DNA of 12,710 nucleotides, taken from positions 1 to 12,710 of the forward strand of contig CAJOPI010000118.1 of the NCBI GenBank assembly GCA_905236275.1, given 5' to 3'. Under the pieces are notes generated by a model, which saw only the letters and a list, made by a program, of their open reading frames with translations, was not told the origin of the DNA and did not search any database. The position numbers and the translations under genes are program-made. The first letter of the stretch is position 1, and each line of letters starts with the position of its first letter. This document shows positions 1 through 7,147 of the stretch, piece by piece. This stretch comes from an uncultured Lachnospiraceae bacterium (GTDB taxonomy: Bacteria > Bacillota > Clostridia > Lachnospirales > Lachnospiraceae).

Positions 1-1116
1 GCAGTAGGCAACAACCTTCTTCGCGCAGCCCGGCAGGGTTTCAAAGCTTATGAAATAACCGCCCTTTGGCATTGTCCATTCACCGATTCCGAGTCCTGCA
101 AGGTTTTCTGAAAAAATAGCTTCAACGCTCTCGAATTTCGGACGGAGAATTGCCGCGTGTTTCTTCATGTGCTCTACCATTCCATGAATGTTCTTGAAGA
201 AACGTGTGGTTCTGAGCTGGTTAACCTTGTCGTGACCGATGGTCTGGAACTTCATCTGCTTTTTGACATCCTCGAGATTGTTAAGGCTTGCTGCCATTGC
301 TGCAATACCTGAACCCGGGAAGGCTACCTTTGAGGTTGAAGCAAATTTATAAACAAGGTCGGGATTGCCTGCCTTCTTGCATTCGGCAAGTATCTCAACG
401 ATATAATCCTGATCCTTTTCATAAAGGTGATGAATTGTATAAGCGTTATCCCAATAAATCCTGAAATCCGGAGCAGCAGGCTTTAAGTGTGCGAAACGGC
501 TGACAGTCTTGTCTGAATAGCTGTAGCCCTGCGGATTGGAATATTTGGGGCAGCACCAGATGCCCTTGATGGAATCGTCTTCGGAAACGAGCTGCTCGAT
601 CATATCCATGTCGGGACCTTCCGGAGTCATGGGAATATTTATCATTTCGATGCCGAAATATTCGGTTATTGCAAAGTGACGGTCGTAGCCCGGAACGGGG
701 CAGAGCCATTTAACCTTATCAAGCCTGCACCAAGGTGTGGAGCCCATTACACCATGCGTAAAGGAACGGCTGATGCAGTCATACATGACATTGAGTGATG
801 AATTGCCGAAAATTATTATATTGTCTGGATTGTTTTCCATCATATCCGACATAAGCTCCCTGGCTTCATCAATACCGGTGAGAACGCCGTAATTACGGCA
901 GTCGGTTCCGTCTTCACAGACAAGGTCGGAAGAGGAATTCAGAACATCCATCATGCCCATTGAGATATCGAGCTGTTCACGACAGGGTTTGCCGCGGCTC
1001 ATGTCAAGGTTCATATCCATGCCCTGATAGTGATGGTATTCTTTCCTGAGTTCCTCAAGCATCTGAGAAAGCTCGCTGTCTGACATTTCAGAATAAGGTT
1101 TTCTGCTTGTTTCCAT
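1..1116 (-). CDS. PLP-dependent class I aminotransferase, C-terminus beyond window
   Basis: The reverse strand reads open from ATG 1116-1114 to the window edge: 372 codons, no stop. It looks like the fold-type I aminotransferase family annotated as 'aspartate aminotransferase-like' (PF12897 type, usually about 420-430 residues), so roughly 50 residues are missing only because of the edge. Visible motifs: MSRGKP at 39-44 (substrate side), NPQGY at 194-198 (PLP-binding Asn), DNAY at 223-226 (Asp to the pyridine nitrogen, Tyr to O3') and STSK at 260-263, where Lys263 is the expected Schiff-base lysine. The Arg that usually follows in SKxxxPGxR is Gly270 here (PGSG at 267-270), which I believe is normal for this branch. 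The reaction is amino transfer between an amino acid and a 2-oxo acid in the cytosol; the substrate cannot be read from sequence. The start is supported by AGGAG about 10 bases upstream. It is transcribed away from all other genes on the left and appears monocistronic at its 5' end. Confidence 0.85.
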   Translation of the reverse strand, partial: METSRKPYSEMSDSELSQMLEELRKEYHHYQGMDMNLDMSRGKPCREQLDISMGMMDVLNSSSDLVCEDGTDCRNYGVLTGIDEARELMSDMMENNPDNIIIFGNSSLNVMYDCISRSFTHGVMGSTPWCRLDKVKWLCPVPGYDRHFAITEYFGIEMINIPMTPEGPDMDMIEQLVSEDDSIKGIWCCPKYSNPQGYSYSDKTVSRFAHLKPAAPDFRIYWDNAYTIHHLYEKDQDYIVEILAECKKAGNPDLVYKFASTSKVAFPGSGIAAMAASLNNLEDVKKQMKFQTIGHDKVNQLRTTRFFKNIHGMVEHMKKHAAILRPKFESVEAIFSENLAGLGIGEWTMPKGGYFISFETLPGCAKKVVAYC

Positions 1117-1182
1117 TGTCACTCAACTCCTAACTTTATTTCTTTCAATATAATTAGACACTTTAATGCGGTGTCGCGTTAC

Positions 1183-1211
1183 ATTTTAGCATGGATTTAT
1201 CGGCTCGGCAA
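1183..1211 (-). promoter_or_regulatory. Sigma-A-type promoter for the aminotransferase gene
   Basis: On the minus strand TTGCCG (1211-1206) is separated by exactly 17 bases from TAAAAT (1188-1183), and the -10 box is preceded by TGC, an extended -10 motif. Transcription would start near 1176, giving a leader of about 60 bases before the ATG at 1116. This is a match by eye only. Confidence 0.6.
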
Positions 1212-1309
1212 CTATAAAGTTCGTAATTTGGGAGTTCTGTTAGCTTTCATTAGCACAAGATTACTATAATTGTTAAGATTCTAAACACAGATTATTCAAA
1301 AAGTTCGGA

Positions 1310-1315
1310 TATAAT
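1310..1315 (+). promoter_or_regulatory. Possible -10 box (TATAAT) for the small ORF
   Basis: A perfect TATAAT lies 46 bases upstream of the small gene's ATG, so a start near 1322 would leave a short leader carrying the AGAGGAG ribosome site. No convincing -35 box lies 16-18 bases upstream; a second TATAAT at 1265-1270 is equally unsupported. The region is AT-rich, so chance occurrence is possible. Confidence 0.3.
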
Positions 1316-1360
1316 CGTTATACACTTCAGCAGATGTTTTATGATCAGAGGAGTTATTTT

Positions 1361-1525
1361 ATGAGAGAAGAAAAAAATCAGAGAGAATATATTGACCGCC
1401 TATACGATGCTGCTTCAAAGCTTCTGAGGGCTGCAGACGTAAACGGAATGCGTCTTTTTGAGTTTGATTCGGAAGAAGGACATCATAATTACAGTAAAAA
1501 GAAGAAAGTATCATTGGCAAATTGA
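1361..1525 (+). CDS. Hypothetical 54-residue charged protein
   Basis: A small reading frame of 54 residues that I do not recognise. The ATG at 1361 is chosen over an in-frame ATG at 1334 because AGGAG at 1349-1353 sits 7 bases before it, while the earlier ATG lacks a ribosome site. The product starts MREEKNQREY, continues with an amphipathic, probably helical stretch (about residues 8-28, with LYDAASKLLRAA), has an acidic centre and ends in a lysine run (KKKK at 46-49). There is no signal peptide or membrane segment. It is probably cytosolic and may bind a protein or nucleic acid, but this is speculation. It has its own intergenic region, and the next gene's promoter begins two bases after its stop codon, so it is likely transcribed separately. 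That it is real rests on the good ribosome site and the ORF-like composition only. Confidence 0.5.
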   Translation: MREEKNQREYIDRLYDAASKLLRAADVNGMRLFEFDSEEGHHNYSKKKKVSLAN

Positions 1526-1526
1526 T

Positions 1527-1555
1527 TTGACCGTTTAGCTTCTATAGTCTATAAT
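1527..1555 (+). promoter_or_regulatory. Near-consensus sigma-A promoter of the DUF1015 operon
   Basis: TTGACC (1527-1532), a 17-base spacer, and TATAAT (1550-1555): 11 of 12 consensus positions at ideal spacing. It begins just after the stop codon of the small ORF. The predicted start near 1562 gives an unusually long leader of about 140 bases before the ATG at 1702. This is the strongest promoter match in the window. Confidence 0.75.
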
Positions 1556-1607
1556 CATATAGAATGTGTTTTGAAATGTACAATCATGATACTCGTTTCG
1601 TGAGAAG

Positions 1608-1666
1608 CTGATTACGTTAATATTCAATCAGCAGCCAGCACTTTGCTGCTGGCTGCGTGAGAATAT
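1608..1666 (+). promoter_or_regulatory. Structured 5' leader with overlapping hairpins
   Basis: The leader holds a strong hairpin: GCAGCCAGCA (1631-1640), loop CTTTGC, TGCTGGCTGC (1647-1656), a 10-bp perfect stem. An outer stem ATATTC (1620-1625)/GAATAT (1661-1666) flanks it across small internal loops. An alternative hairpin pairs GCTGATT (1608-1614) with AATCAGC (1626-1632) and shares bases 1631-1632 with the strong stem. No T-run follows, so it is not a classical terminator. It could be an RNA-level control element, a protein site, or a stability structure. I recognise no known riboswitch class. Confidence 0.45.
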
Positions 1667-1701
1667 GAAGTGGGCCTGATTGCAGAATATAGGAGTTGAA
1701 A

Positions 1702-2943
1702 ATGGCAGATATAAGACCTTTCAGGGCAGTGAGACCGGATACGGGGAAGGCGGCGGATATTGCCGCACTTCCATATGACGTATATTCAAGACAGGAGGCG
1801 AAGGCTGAAGCAGCTGATAAGCCACTGTCTTTTTTGCGTATAGACAGACCTGAAATAAATTTTGATGACAGTGTAGATATTTACGATCCCCGCTGCTACG
1901 AAAAGGCAGGAGAATTGCTGGATTCAATGATAAAATCAGGAGATTTCATAGAGGATGAAAGTCCCTCATATTATATATATGAGCTGACGATGGATGGACG
2001 CAGCCAGACAGGCATAGTGGCTACAGCTTCGGTTGATGATTACAACAATAAGATCATAAAAAAACATGAAAATACAAGAGAGGACAAGGAAATAGACAGG
2101 ATACGCCATGTTGAAGCCTGCTCCGCGCAGACGGGACCTATTTTCCTTGGCTATCGTTCAAATGACATTATCAATAAAACGGTAGATGATATAAAGAAGG
2201 AAAGCGCACCTCTTTATAACTTTGTAAGTCCTGACGGAGTCGGACACAGGGTTTGGATAATAAAAGAGGAAGAAAGAATTGACAGGATAAGAAAGGAATT
2301 TAAGTCGATAAATTCCATTTACATCTGTGACGGGCATCACAGATGTGCCTCGGCAGTCAAGGCGGCGGAGAGAAAAAGAAATGCGGTTCCCGACCGTAAG
2401 GGAGATGAAGAGTTTAATTTCTTTCTGTCGGTGCTTTTTCCTGATGACCAGCTTCTTATAATGGATTACAACAGAGTCGTAAAGGATCTGAACGGACTTT
2501 CCGAGGACAGATTTTTTGACCGGGTAAGAAAGAAGTTTGTGATCGAGGATGCCGGAGAGAGTGCATACAGACCCGAGGCCAAGGGAAATTTCGGAATGTA
2601 CATCAGCGGGAAATGGTATCATCTTACGGCGAAACCTGAGACAAAGCTTGATGATCCGGTTGATGTACTTGATGTATCGGTTCTTCAGAATGAACTGCTG
2701 GCTCCGATACTGAATATTGAAGATCCAAGGACAGATTCGAGAATTAAGTTTGTGGGCGGTATCAGAGGCTTAAAGGAGCTTGAAAGGCTTGTTGATTCAA
2801 GAAAATACGCGGTAGCCTTTTCAATGTATCCTACGGATATCAGTGAGCTTTTTGAGGTGGCAGATAAAAACGCACTTATGCCGCCGAAATCCACATGGTT
2901 TGAACCCAAGCTCAGAAGCGGGCTTTTTATACATAAGTTTTAA
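1702..2943 (+). CDS. DUF1015 family protein (function unknown)
   Basis: A 413-residue protein of the widespread but uncharacterised DUF1015 (PF06245) family. It matches the family from its first residues (IRPFRAVRPD at 4-13) and shows DVYSRQEA, SFLRIDRPE, KHENTREDKE starting at 121, GPIFLGYR, and the signature DGHHR at 210-214 in a hydrophobic-strand context (YICDGHHRCASA). The DGHHR motif recalls the nucleotide-binding motif of ParB/Srx-fold enzymes such as the serine kinase SerK. That likeness is my inference, not proof of kinase activity. It is a soluble cytosolic protein with no signal peptide or membrane segment. The ATG at 1702 is chosen because AGGAG (1691-1695) lies 6 bases upstream; an in-frame TTG at 1696 touches that site and is implausible. 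The gene is first in a likely three-gene unit, 19 bases before the branching-enzyme homologue. In other Clostridia I recall DUF1015 genes near serine biosynthesis genes; none is visible here. Confidence 0.88.
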   Translation: MADIRPFRAVRPDTGKAADIAALPYDVYSRQEAKAEAADKPLSFLRIDRPEINFDDSVDIYDPRCYEKAGELLDSMIKSGDFIEDESPSYYIYELTMDGRSQTGIVATASVDDYNNKIIKKHENTREDKEIDRIRHVEACSAQTGPIFLGYRSNDIINKTVDDIKKESAPLYNFVSPDGVGHRVWIIKEEERIDRIRKEFKSINSIYICDGHHRCASAVKAAERKRNAVPDRKGDEEFNFFLSVLFPDDQLLIMDYNRVVKDLNGLSEDRFFDRVRKKFVIEDAGESAYRPEAKGNFGMYISGKWYHLTAKPETKLDDPVDVLDVSVLQNELLAPILNIEDPRTDSRIKFVGGIRGLKELERLVDSRKYAVAFSMYPTDISELFEVADKNALMPPKSTWFEPKLRSGLFIHKF

Positions 2944-2962
2944 TAGACGAGGAGTTTTTTAG

Positions 2963-5230
2963 ATGACAAAGAAAGTTTATAATCTCATGGATTGGGCGGC
3001 AATTGAGGCGATTACCTATTCGGAGGAGGATCATCCGAAGGAACTTCTCGGAGCACACGCAGTTGGAAGTCAGACCTTGATTCAGGTATTTATTCCCGAG
3101 GCAAAAAAGGTCTCTGTGAGGGTGGGACGTTCAAAAACTCCCATAGAATGTGAGCTTGCAGATGAAAGCGGATATTTTGCATGTCTTGTAAAAAGAAAGT
3201 TCCCCTTCCAGTATACCCTTATATATGAGGATAAGGACGGAAGGACTGTAGAGACTGCCGACCCTTATTCCTTTGAAAATATCATAAGCGAGAAGGATGT
3301 TCTGAAATTCGCAGAGGGTATTCATTATCATATCTATGAGATTCTCGGTGCACATACCATGGAGATTGACGGAGTTAAGGGTACTCATTTTGCGCTCTGG
3401 GCTCCTGCTGCGATGAGAGTCAGCGTTGTGGGCGAATTCAATGGCTGGGATGGCAGAATGCACCAGATGGAACGCCTATATGATTCCGGAATATTCGAGA
3501 TTTTTGTTCCGGGAGTGGAAGATGGAGCCGTTTATAAATTTGAATTAAAGAAAAAGAACGGTACTGTTATTTATAAATCCGACCCTTATGAATTTGGCGG
3601 AGAAATGAGACCCTTGAATGCTTCGGTTGTTCGTGATATTTCGGACTTCAGCTGGAATGATGACGAATGGCTTAAAAATCGTGCCAAGAAAAAATCCGAA
3701 AATGAGCCGATGCTTGTCTATGAGCTTCATTTAGGCACGTGGAAGAGACGTTCCCTGACAGCTAAGGAAAAAGAAAAAAACTGGGAAGATGTTGACAGGG
3801 AAGGTCTTTATTTCATGAACTACAGAAAGATTGCGCCTGAACTTGCAAAATATGTTCATGAAATGGGATATACCCATGTGGAGCTTATGCCCGTAATGGA
3901 GCATCCTTTTGATTTTTCCAACGGTTATCAGATAACGGGTTACTATGCGCCGACGAGACGTTTCGGAACGCCGGAGGACTTCGCATGGTTTATGAATTAT
4001 ATGCATTCGGAAGGGATAGGCGTAATCCTTGACTGGTCGGCAGCTAATTTCCCGAAGGATGATTTCGGACTTGAATGTTTTGACGGAACACATCTTTACG
4101 AGAGCAGCAATTCAAGAAGAAGAAAGCATCCTGATGCCGGTACGTGGATGTTTGATTTTGGACGTCCGCAGGTCAAGAATTATCTGATTTCGAGTGCTCT
4201 CTTCTGGGTTAACGTATATCATGCTGACGGAATAAGGGTTAATGACCTTGACTATATACTTTATCATGATTTCGGAAAGAATGACGGGGAATGGGATGCG
4301 AATATCTATGGCGGAAGGGAAAACCTTGAAGGTATAGAATTTATAAAGCATCTTACCTCTGTCTTTGCTAAAAATGCAAGAGGCTCTCTGATAATTGCCG
4401 AGGAGTCCGCAGCATGGTCAGGAGTTACGGCTTCGTTAGAGGATGGCGGACTTGGTTTTGATTATAAATGGAATAATGGCTGGAAGAATGATTTCTTAGG
4501 CTATATGGCTTATGACCATCATGCGCGCTCGAATCATTATGGCGAGCTTTGCTTCCCGATGATATATGCGTATACGGAAAAGTATATCCTGCCTTTTTCC
4601 CATAATGAGTCGATGGGACCGGCGGGGTCGCTCATAAACAGGATGAGCGGGATTAACAGGGATGAAAAGTTTGCGAATATGAAGACGGCTTTTGCTTTCT
4701 TTATGACTCATCCCGGTAAAAAGCTTCTCTTTATGGGACAGGATATTGGAGAATTTGATGAGTGGAATGCCGGCAGGGAGATAGAGTGGAATCTTCTCGA
4801 GGGTGAGGAACACAAGTGGTTTCATGCGGCGGTTAAGGATATGATAGCCCTTTACAGGGAGAATCCTGCCCTTTACGCGCTTGACCATGAGGAAGACGGA
4901 TTCGAATGGATAAACTGCATTTCCGCAAATGAAAATATCGTTGTTTACCTGAGGAAGACAAAGAAAGAGAATGAAACCCTGCTCTTTGTTGCTAATTTTG
5001 AAAATGTTCCGAGGAAAAATTATAAGATTGGTGTTCCTTTTGAGGGAAAATATAAGGAAATCTTTAATACAGATGCGGAAAAATACGGTGGTTTCGATTT
5101 CAGAAATACAAGATGCTATAATTCGGATAAGGATGAGTGCGATGGAAGGGAAGATTCAATAAGGATCAAGGTTCCACCGCTGGCAGTTTCCGTATTTAAG
5201 TGTACACCGGAAAAAAGGCTAAGGAACTGA
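2963..5230 (+). CDS. GlgB-like GH13 protein, predicted inactive branching enzyme
   Basis: A 755-residue homologue of 1,4-alpha-glucan branching enzyme, collinear with E. coli GlgB. It has an N-terminal N1/CBM48-like domain (about 20-110), a second CBM48 domain (about 118-225, with FALWAPAA and GEFNGWDG), a GH13 barrel (about 245-640) and a C-terminal beta domain to 755. Family hallmarks are intact: ELHLGTWKRR, GYTHVELMPVMEHPFD, GGRENLEGIEF, FPGKKLLFMG-like HPGKKLLFMG. Of the seven invariant active-site residues, D357, R425, E480 and H547 remain. The other three are all Asn: N362 for the region-I His (DWSAANF), N427 for the nucleophile Asp (GIRVNDL) and N548 for the transition-state Asp (SHNES). 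An enzyme without its nucleophile should not branch glucan, so I predict a glucan-binding or regulatory pseudoenzyme. The frame is intact, arguing against a decaying pseudogene. AGGAG lies 8 bases before the ATG. It is flanked closely by DUF1015 and an MscS channel gene, and no other glg genes are present. Confidence 0.9.
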   Translation: MTKKVYNLMDWAAIEAITYSEEDHPKELLGAHAVGSQTLIQVFIPEAKKVSVRVGRSKTPIECELADESGYFACLVKRKFPFQYTLIYEDKDGRTVETADPYSFENIISEKDVLKFAEGIHYHIYEILGAHTMEIDGVKGTHFALWAPAAMRVSVVGEFNGWDGRMHQMERLYDSGIFEIFVPGVEDGAVYKFELKKKNGTVIYKSDPYEFGGEMRPLNASVVRDISDFSWNDDEWLKNRAKKKSENEPMLVYELHLGTWKRRSLTAKEKEKNWEDVDREGLYFMNYRKIAPELAKYVHEMGYTHVELMPVMEHPFDFSNGYQITGYYAPTRRFGTPEDFAWFMNYMHSEGIGVILDWSAANFPKDDFGLECFDGTHLYESSNSRRRKHPDAGTWMFDFGRPQVKNYLISSALFWVNVYHADGIRVNDLDYILYHDFGKNDGEWDANIYGGRENLEGIEFIKHLTSVFAKNARGSLIIAEESAAWSGVTASLEDGGLGFDYKWNNGWKNDFLGYMAYDHHARSNHYGELCFPMIYAYTEKYILPFSHNESMGPAGSLINRMSGINRDEKFANMKTAFAFFMTHPGKKLLFMGQDIGEFDEWNAGREIEWNLLEGEEHKWFHAAVKDMIALYRENPALYALDHEEDGFEWINCISANENIVVYLRKTKKENETLLFVANFENVPRKNYKIGVPFEGKYKEIFNTDAEKYGGFDFRNTRCYNSDKDECDGREDSIRIKVPPLAVSVFKCTPEKRLRN

Positions 5231-5236
5231 TAAGAG

Positions 5237-6181
5237 ATGATGGCAGACACAGAATTAAGCGTTTCTCTGGATTCCGTATCGAATAACATGACGGAAATAT
5301 CGGAGACGCTTAAGAATATAAATAATTTAAGCTCCTTAAAGCAGGAGGTAACAAAGGGCTTTTTCGCAGAATATTTAGAGACTGTTCCCTCTAAGCTCTT
5401 TAATCTTGGAGTGAGGGTCATATTTGCACTGATATGCTATTTCCTCGGTTCTAAGCTGATTGAGTTTGCGAGAAAAATTGTTATTAAATCGCTTGAAAAG
5501 ACGGGAATGGAAAAGGGTGTGATCCATTTCGTTGACTCCTGTGTTAAATTCCTGCTCTATGTCATTTTGATAATGATAGTTGCTTCGGGATTCGGAGTTG
5601 ATGCGACCTCGATAGTGGCTGTGCTCGGTTCCATTGGTCTTACCGTTGGACTTGCACTGCAGGGAAGCTTTTCAAACTTTGCAGGCGGTATCATCCTTCT
5701 TTTGATGAAACCCTTCAAGGTCGGGGATTATATCAAAGAGGATTCACATGGAAATGAGGGTGTTGTGACAAGCATAAAGCTTTTCTATACCACGCTCAGA
5801 ACTATTGACAATAAGGTTGTGCTCATTCCGAACGGAACCCTCTGCAACAGCTCCATGACAAATGTTACATGGCATGAAGAAAGATGCATTGATTATTCGA
5901 TCGGAATAAGCTATGACTCGGATATTATTCTGGCAAAGGAAACGCTTAAGGGTCTTATAATGGAGGATGAAGGTCTCCTTCGTCCCGGAGATATTAAAAT
6001 ATTTGTAAGGGAGCTCGCTGACAGCGCGGTGGTTATCGGAGCACGTTATTTTGTCAGAACCTCGTCTTATTGGGACTCTCTGTGGAATATGAATGAAGCT
6101 GTAAAGCTTAAATTTGATGAAGTGGGAATTCAGATTCCATATAATCAGATGGATGTGCATATTAAAAATAACAGTTCCTAA
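5237..6181 (+). CDS. MscS-family small-conductance mechanosensitive channel
   Basis: A 314-residue protein of the MscS family, which opens under membrane tension to release solutes during hypo-osmotic shock. Residues 1-50 are a polar, probably helical extension (repeated Ser/Leu/Asn heptad-like pattern). Three hydrophobic helices follow at about 58-78, 101-118 and 125-157. The last carries the pore-lining Gly/Ala-rich signature (GSIGLTVGLALQGSFSNFAGG, 131-151), followed by the KPFKVGDYI hinge (158-166). The beta domain contains TTLRTIDNKVVLIPNG (185-200). The C-terminal alpha/beta vestibule runs to the end. Length is close to the 286 residues of E. coli MscS. The start is six bases after the preceding stop codon, with AAGGA overlapping that gene's end, so translation is probably coupled. 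ATG 5240 immediately after is an alternative start. A hairpin follows 11 bases after the stop codon. Confidence 0.93.
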   Translation: MMADTELSVSLDSVSNNMTEISETLKNINNLSSLKQEVTKGFFAEYLETVPSKLFNLGVRVIFALICYFLGSKLIEFARKIVIKSLEKTGMEKGVIHFVDSCVKFLLYVILIMIVASGFGVDATSIVAVLGSIGLTVGLALQGSFSNFAGGIILLLMKPFKVGDYIKEDSHGNEGVVTSIKLFYTTLRTIDNKVVLIPNGTLCNSSMTNVTWHEERCIDYSIGISYDSDIILAKETLKGLIMEDEGLLRPGDIKIFVRELADSAVVIGARYFVRTSSYWDSLWNMNEAVKLKFDEVGIQIPYNQMDVHIKNNSS

Positions 6182-6192
6182 TCAAGTAATCA

Positions 6193-6227
6193 TAAGAGTG
6201 AACGATTTTTTTTGTCGTTCACTCTTA
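6193..6227 (+). terminator. Hairpin terminator after the MscS gene
   Basis: A perfect 13-bp inverted repeat (TAAGAGTGAACGA at 6193-6205 with TCGTTCACTCTTA at 6215-6227) closes a 9-base loop of eight Ts and one G. The downstream tract ACTTTTATT is only moderately T-rich. Its position directly after the MscS stop codon supports a terminator for the DUF1015-GlgB-like-MscS unit. The stem's 3' end overlaps the possible sigma-D -35 element. Confidence 0.65.
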
Positions 6228-6252
6228 ACTTTTATTACGAAAATACCGATAT
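6226..6252 (+). promoter_or_regulatory. Possible flagellar sigma-D (sigma-28) promoter
   Basis: TAAC (6226-6229), exactly 15 bases, then ACCGATAT (6245-6252). This compares with the Bacillus SigD consensus TAAA-N15-GCCGATAT: 3/4 and 7/8 matches at the preferred spacing. It lies upstream of a FliD-like gene, which makes flagellar-class control plausible. It overlaps the preceding terminator stem, so one of the two may be accidental. Confidence 0.4.
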
Positions 6253-6302
6253 AAAAGGTGTACAGATATAAAAAGAAAAATCAGACAATTTAACGTAAAA
6301 GC

Positions 6303-6331
6303 TTGAAATAGATTGAATTTAATGTTAGAAT
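6303..6331 (+). promoter_or_regulatory. Sigma-A promoter for the FliD-like gene
   Basis: TTGAAA (6303-6308), 17 bases, then TAGAAT (6326-6331), preceded by TGT, an extended -10. Ten of twelve positions match consensus. Transcription would start near 6338, about 59 bases before the GTG start. A small inverted repeat ATGTC-GCCT-GACAT (6362-6375) lies in this leader just before the AAGGAG ribosome site. Confidence 0.6.
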
Positions 6332-6396
6332 CAAAGTGTATACAGATGTGATCAGACAAGGATGTCGCCTGACATATACAAAGGAGTGTGATTTTT

Positions 6397-7089
6397 GTGT
6401 CGTTAAATGTTAATACACTTTCAAAATCGTCATTTGATTATTCAAGCTGGTTTTCCACAAATTCATCCGATAATTCGGGAAATACACTTTTAGCAGACTA
6501 TGCCGCTATAAAAAACGGTTCCTTAAAGAAGCTTTATAAGGCTTATTACAGTACGGAAGGTGTTGACAGCGAAGCTGAGGAAAAGAAATCCGAGGCTTAT
6601 TCCACTGTTAAAGGCGATGCTTCGAAGCTTCGCAAGACCTTGGATAAACTCCAGAGTTCAAGCCTGTACGACGGAAATTCTACAGATAAGCTTTACAGTG
6701 CTGTTAAAGATTTTGTTACTGATTACAACAAGGCTTTCAGTTCGGCTGCTTCGGAGGATGCTGAAGCAGCAAACAGCATGGCATTGAAGCTGGGCAAGAC
6801 AACTTCAACCTATACAAATCAGCTGGAGAGCATTGGAATCAGCATGGATGAGGACGGGAAGCTGTCGATTGATGAGGATAAGTTCAAGGAGGCTGTTTCG
6901 ACCTCGACGGGACTTGCAACGGCAAAGGATTTGTTTGGCTCTAACTACGGATATTCGAATACACTGACCAACAAGGCTTCAGTTATTGAGTCGATTGCCG
7001 CTAACAAGGTTAAGTCTGATAAAATGACCTACAATGCTGACGGAAACGGTTCATCGGTTCTTGACAGTTTAATAAATATGAACGCATAA
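6397..7089 (+). CDS. FliD C-terminal-domain-like protein, function unknown
   Basis: A 230-residue protein, Ser/Thr/Asn/Lys-rich and without cysteine, with no signal peptide or membrane segment. Residues about 95-170 resemble the C-terminal region of the flagellar filament cap FliD: a helical stretch (LYSAVKDFVTDYNKAF) followed by LESIGISMDEDGKLSIDEDKFKEAV-type sequence from 143 to 167. In FliD this 'LxxIGI...DGKLxID...F' pattern precedes the final coiled coil. The protein is far shorter than FliD (usually above 400 residues) and lacks the FliD N-terminus, so I do not call it fliD. Similar short Ser-rich proteins beginning 'MSxNVNTL...ADYAxIKNGS' are, as far as I recall, common hypotheticals in flagellated Lachnospiraceae. 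GTG 6397 is chosen as start because AAGGAG (6381-6386) lies 10 bases upstream; the GTG at 6388 is one base from that site. It may be exported with the flagellar system, but no other flagellar gene is visible. Confidence 0.7.
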   Translation: MSLNVNTLSKSSFDYSSWFSTNSSDNSGNTLLADYAAIKNGSLKKLYKAYYSTEGVDSEAEEKKSEAYSTVKGDASKLRKTLDKLQSSSLYDGNSTDKLYSAVKDFVTDYNKAFSSAASEDAEAANSMALKLGKTTSTYTNQLESIGISMDEDGKLSIDEDKFKEAVSTSTGLATAKDLFGSNYGYSNTLTNKASVIESIAANKVKSDKMTYNADGNGSSVLDSLINMNA

Positions 7090-7099
7090 GTTGTACTGA

Positions 7100-7113
7100 T
7101 GCCCTTTGGGGCA
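7100..7113 (+). other. Small GC-rich hairpin after the FliD-like gene
   Basis: TGCCC-TTTG-GGGCA forms a 5-bp stem 10 bases after the stop codon. CTGAT (7096-7100) and ATCAG (7118-7122) can alternatively extend the structure. A palindrome ATGCAGCTGCAT (7127-7138) followed by TTTT lies just downstream. Together these may assist termination ahead of the stronger hairpin at 7148-7182. Confidence 0.35.
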
Positions 7114-7147
7114 CTAAATCAGGCAGATGCAGCTGCATTTTTATAGA

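Noticed and set aside
1631..1656. 10-bp hairpin read as an intrinsic terminator of the small ORF
   Set aside because: It is followed by GTGAGAATATG with no T-tract, and a strong promoter lies between it and the small ORF.
1696..1701. TTG as an upstream start of the DUF1015 protein
   Set aside because: It abuts the AGGAG site, whereas ATG 1702 has correct spacing and matches the family N-terminus.
2158..2622. Antisense frame of 154 residues inside the DUF1015 gene
   Set aside because: It lacks a ribosome site and any recognisable motif and lies opposite a clearly conserved protein; it is a shadow frame.
2963..5230. GlgB homologue as a frameshifted or decaying pseudogene
   Set aside because: The 755-codon frame is uninterrupted, with all structural motifs and domains kept; only specific catalytic residues differ.
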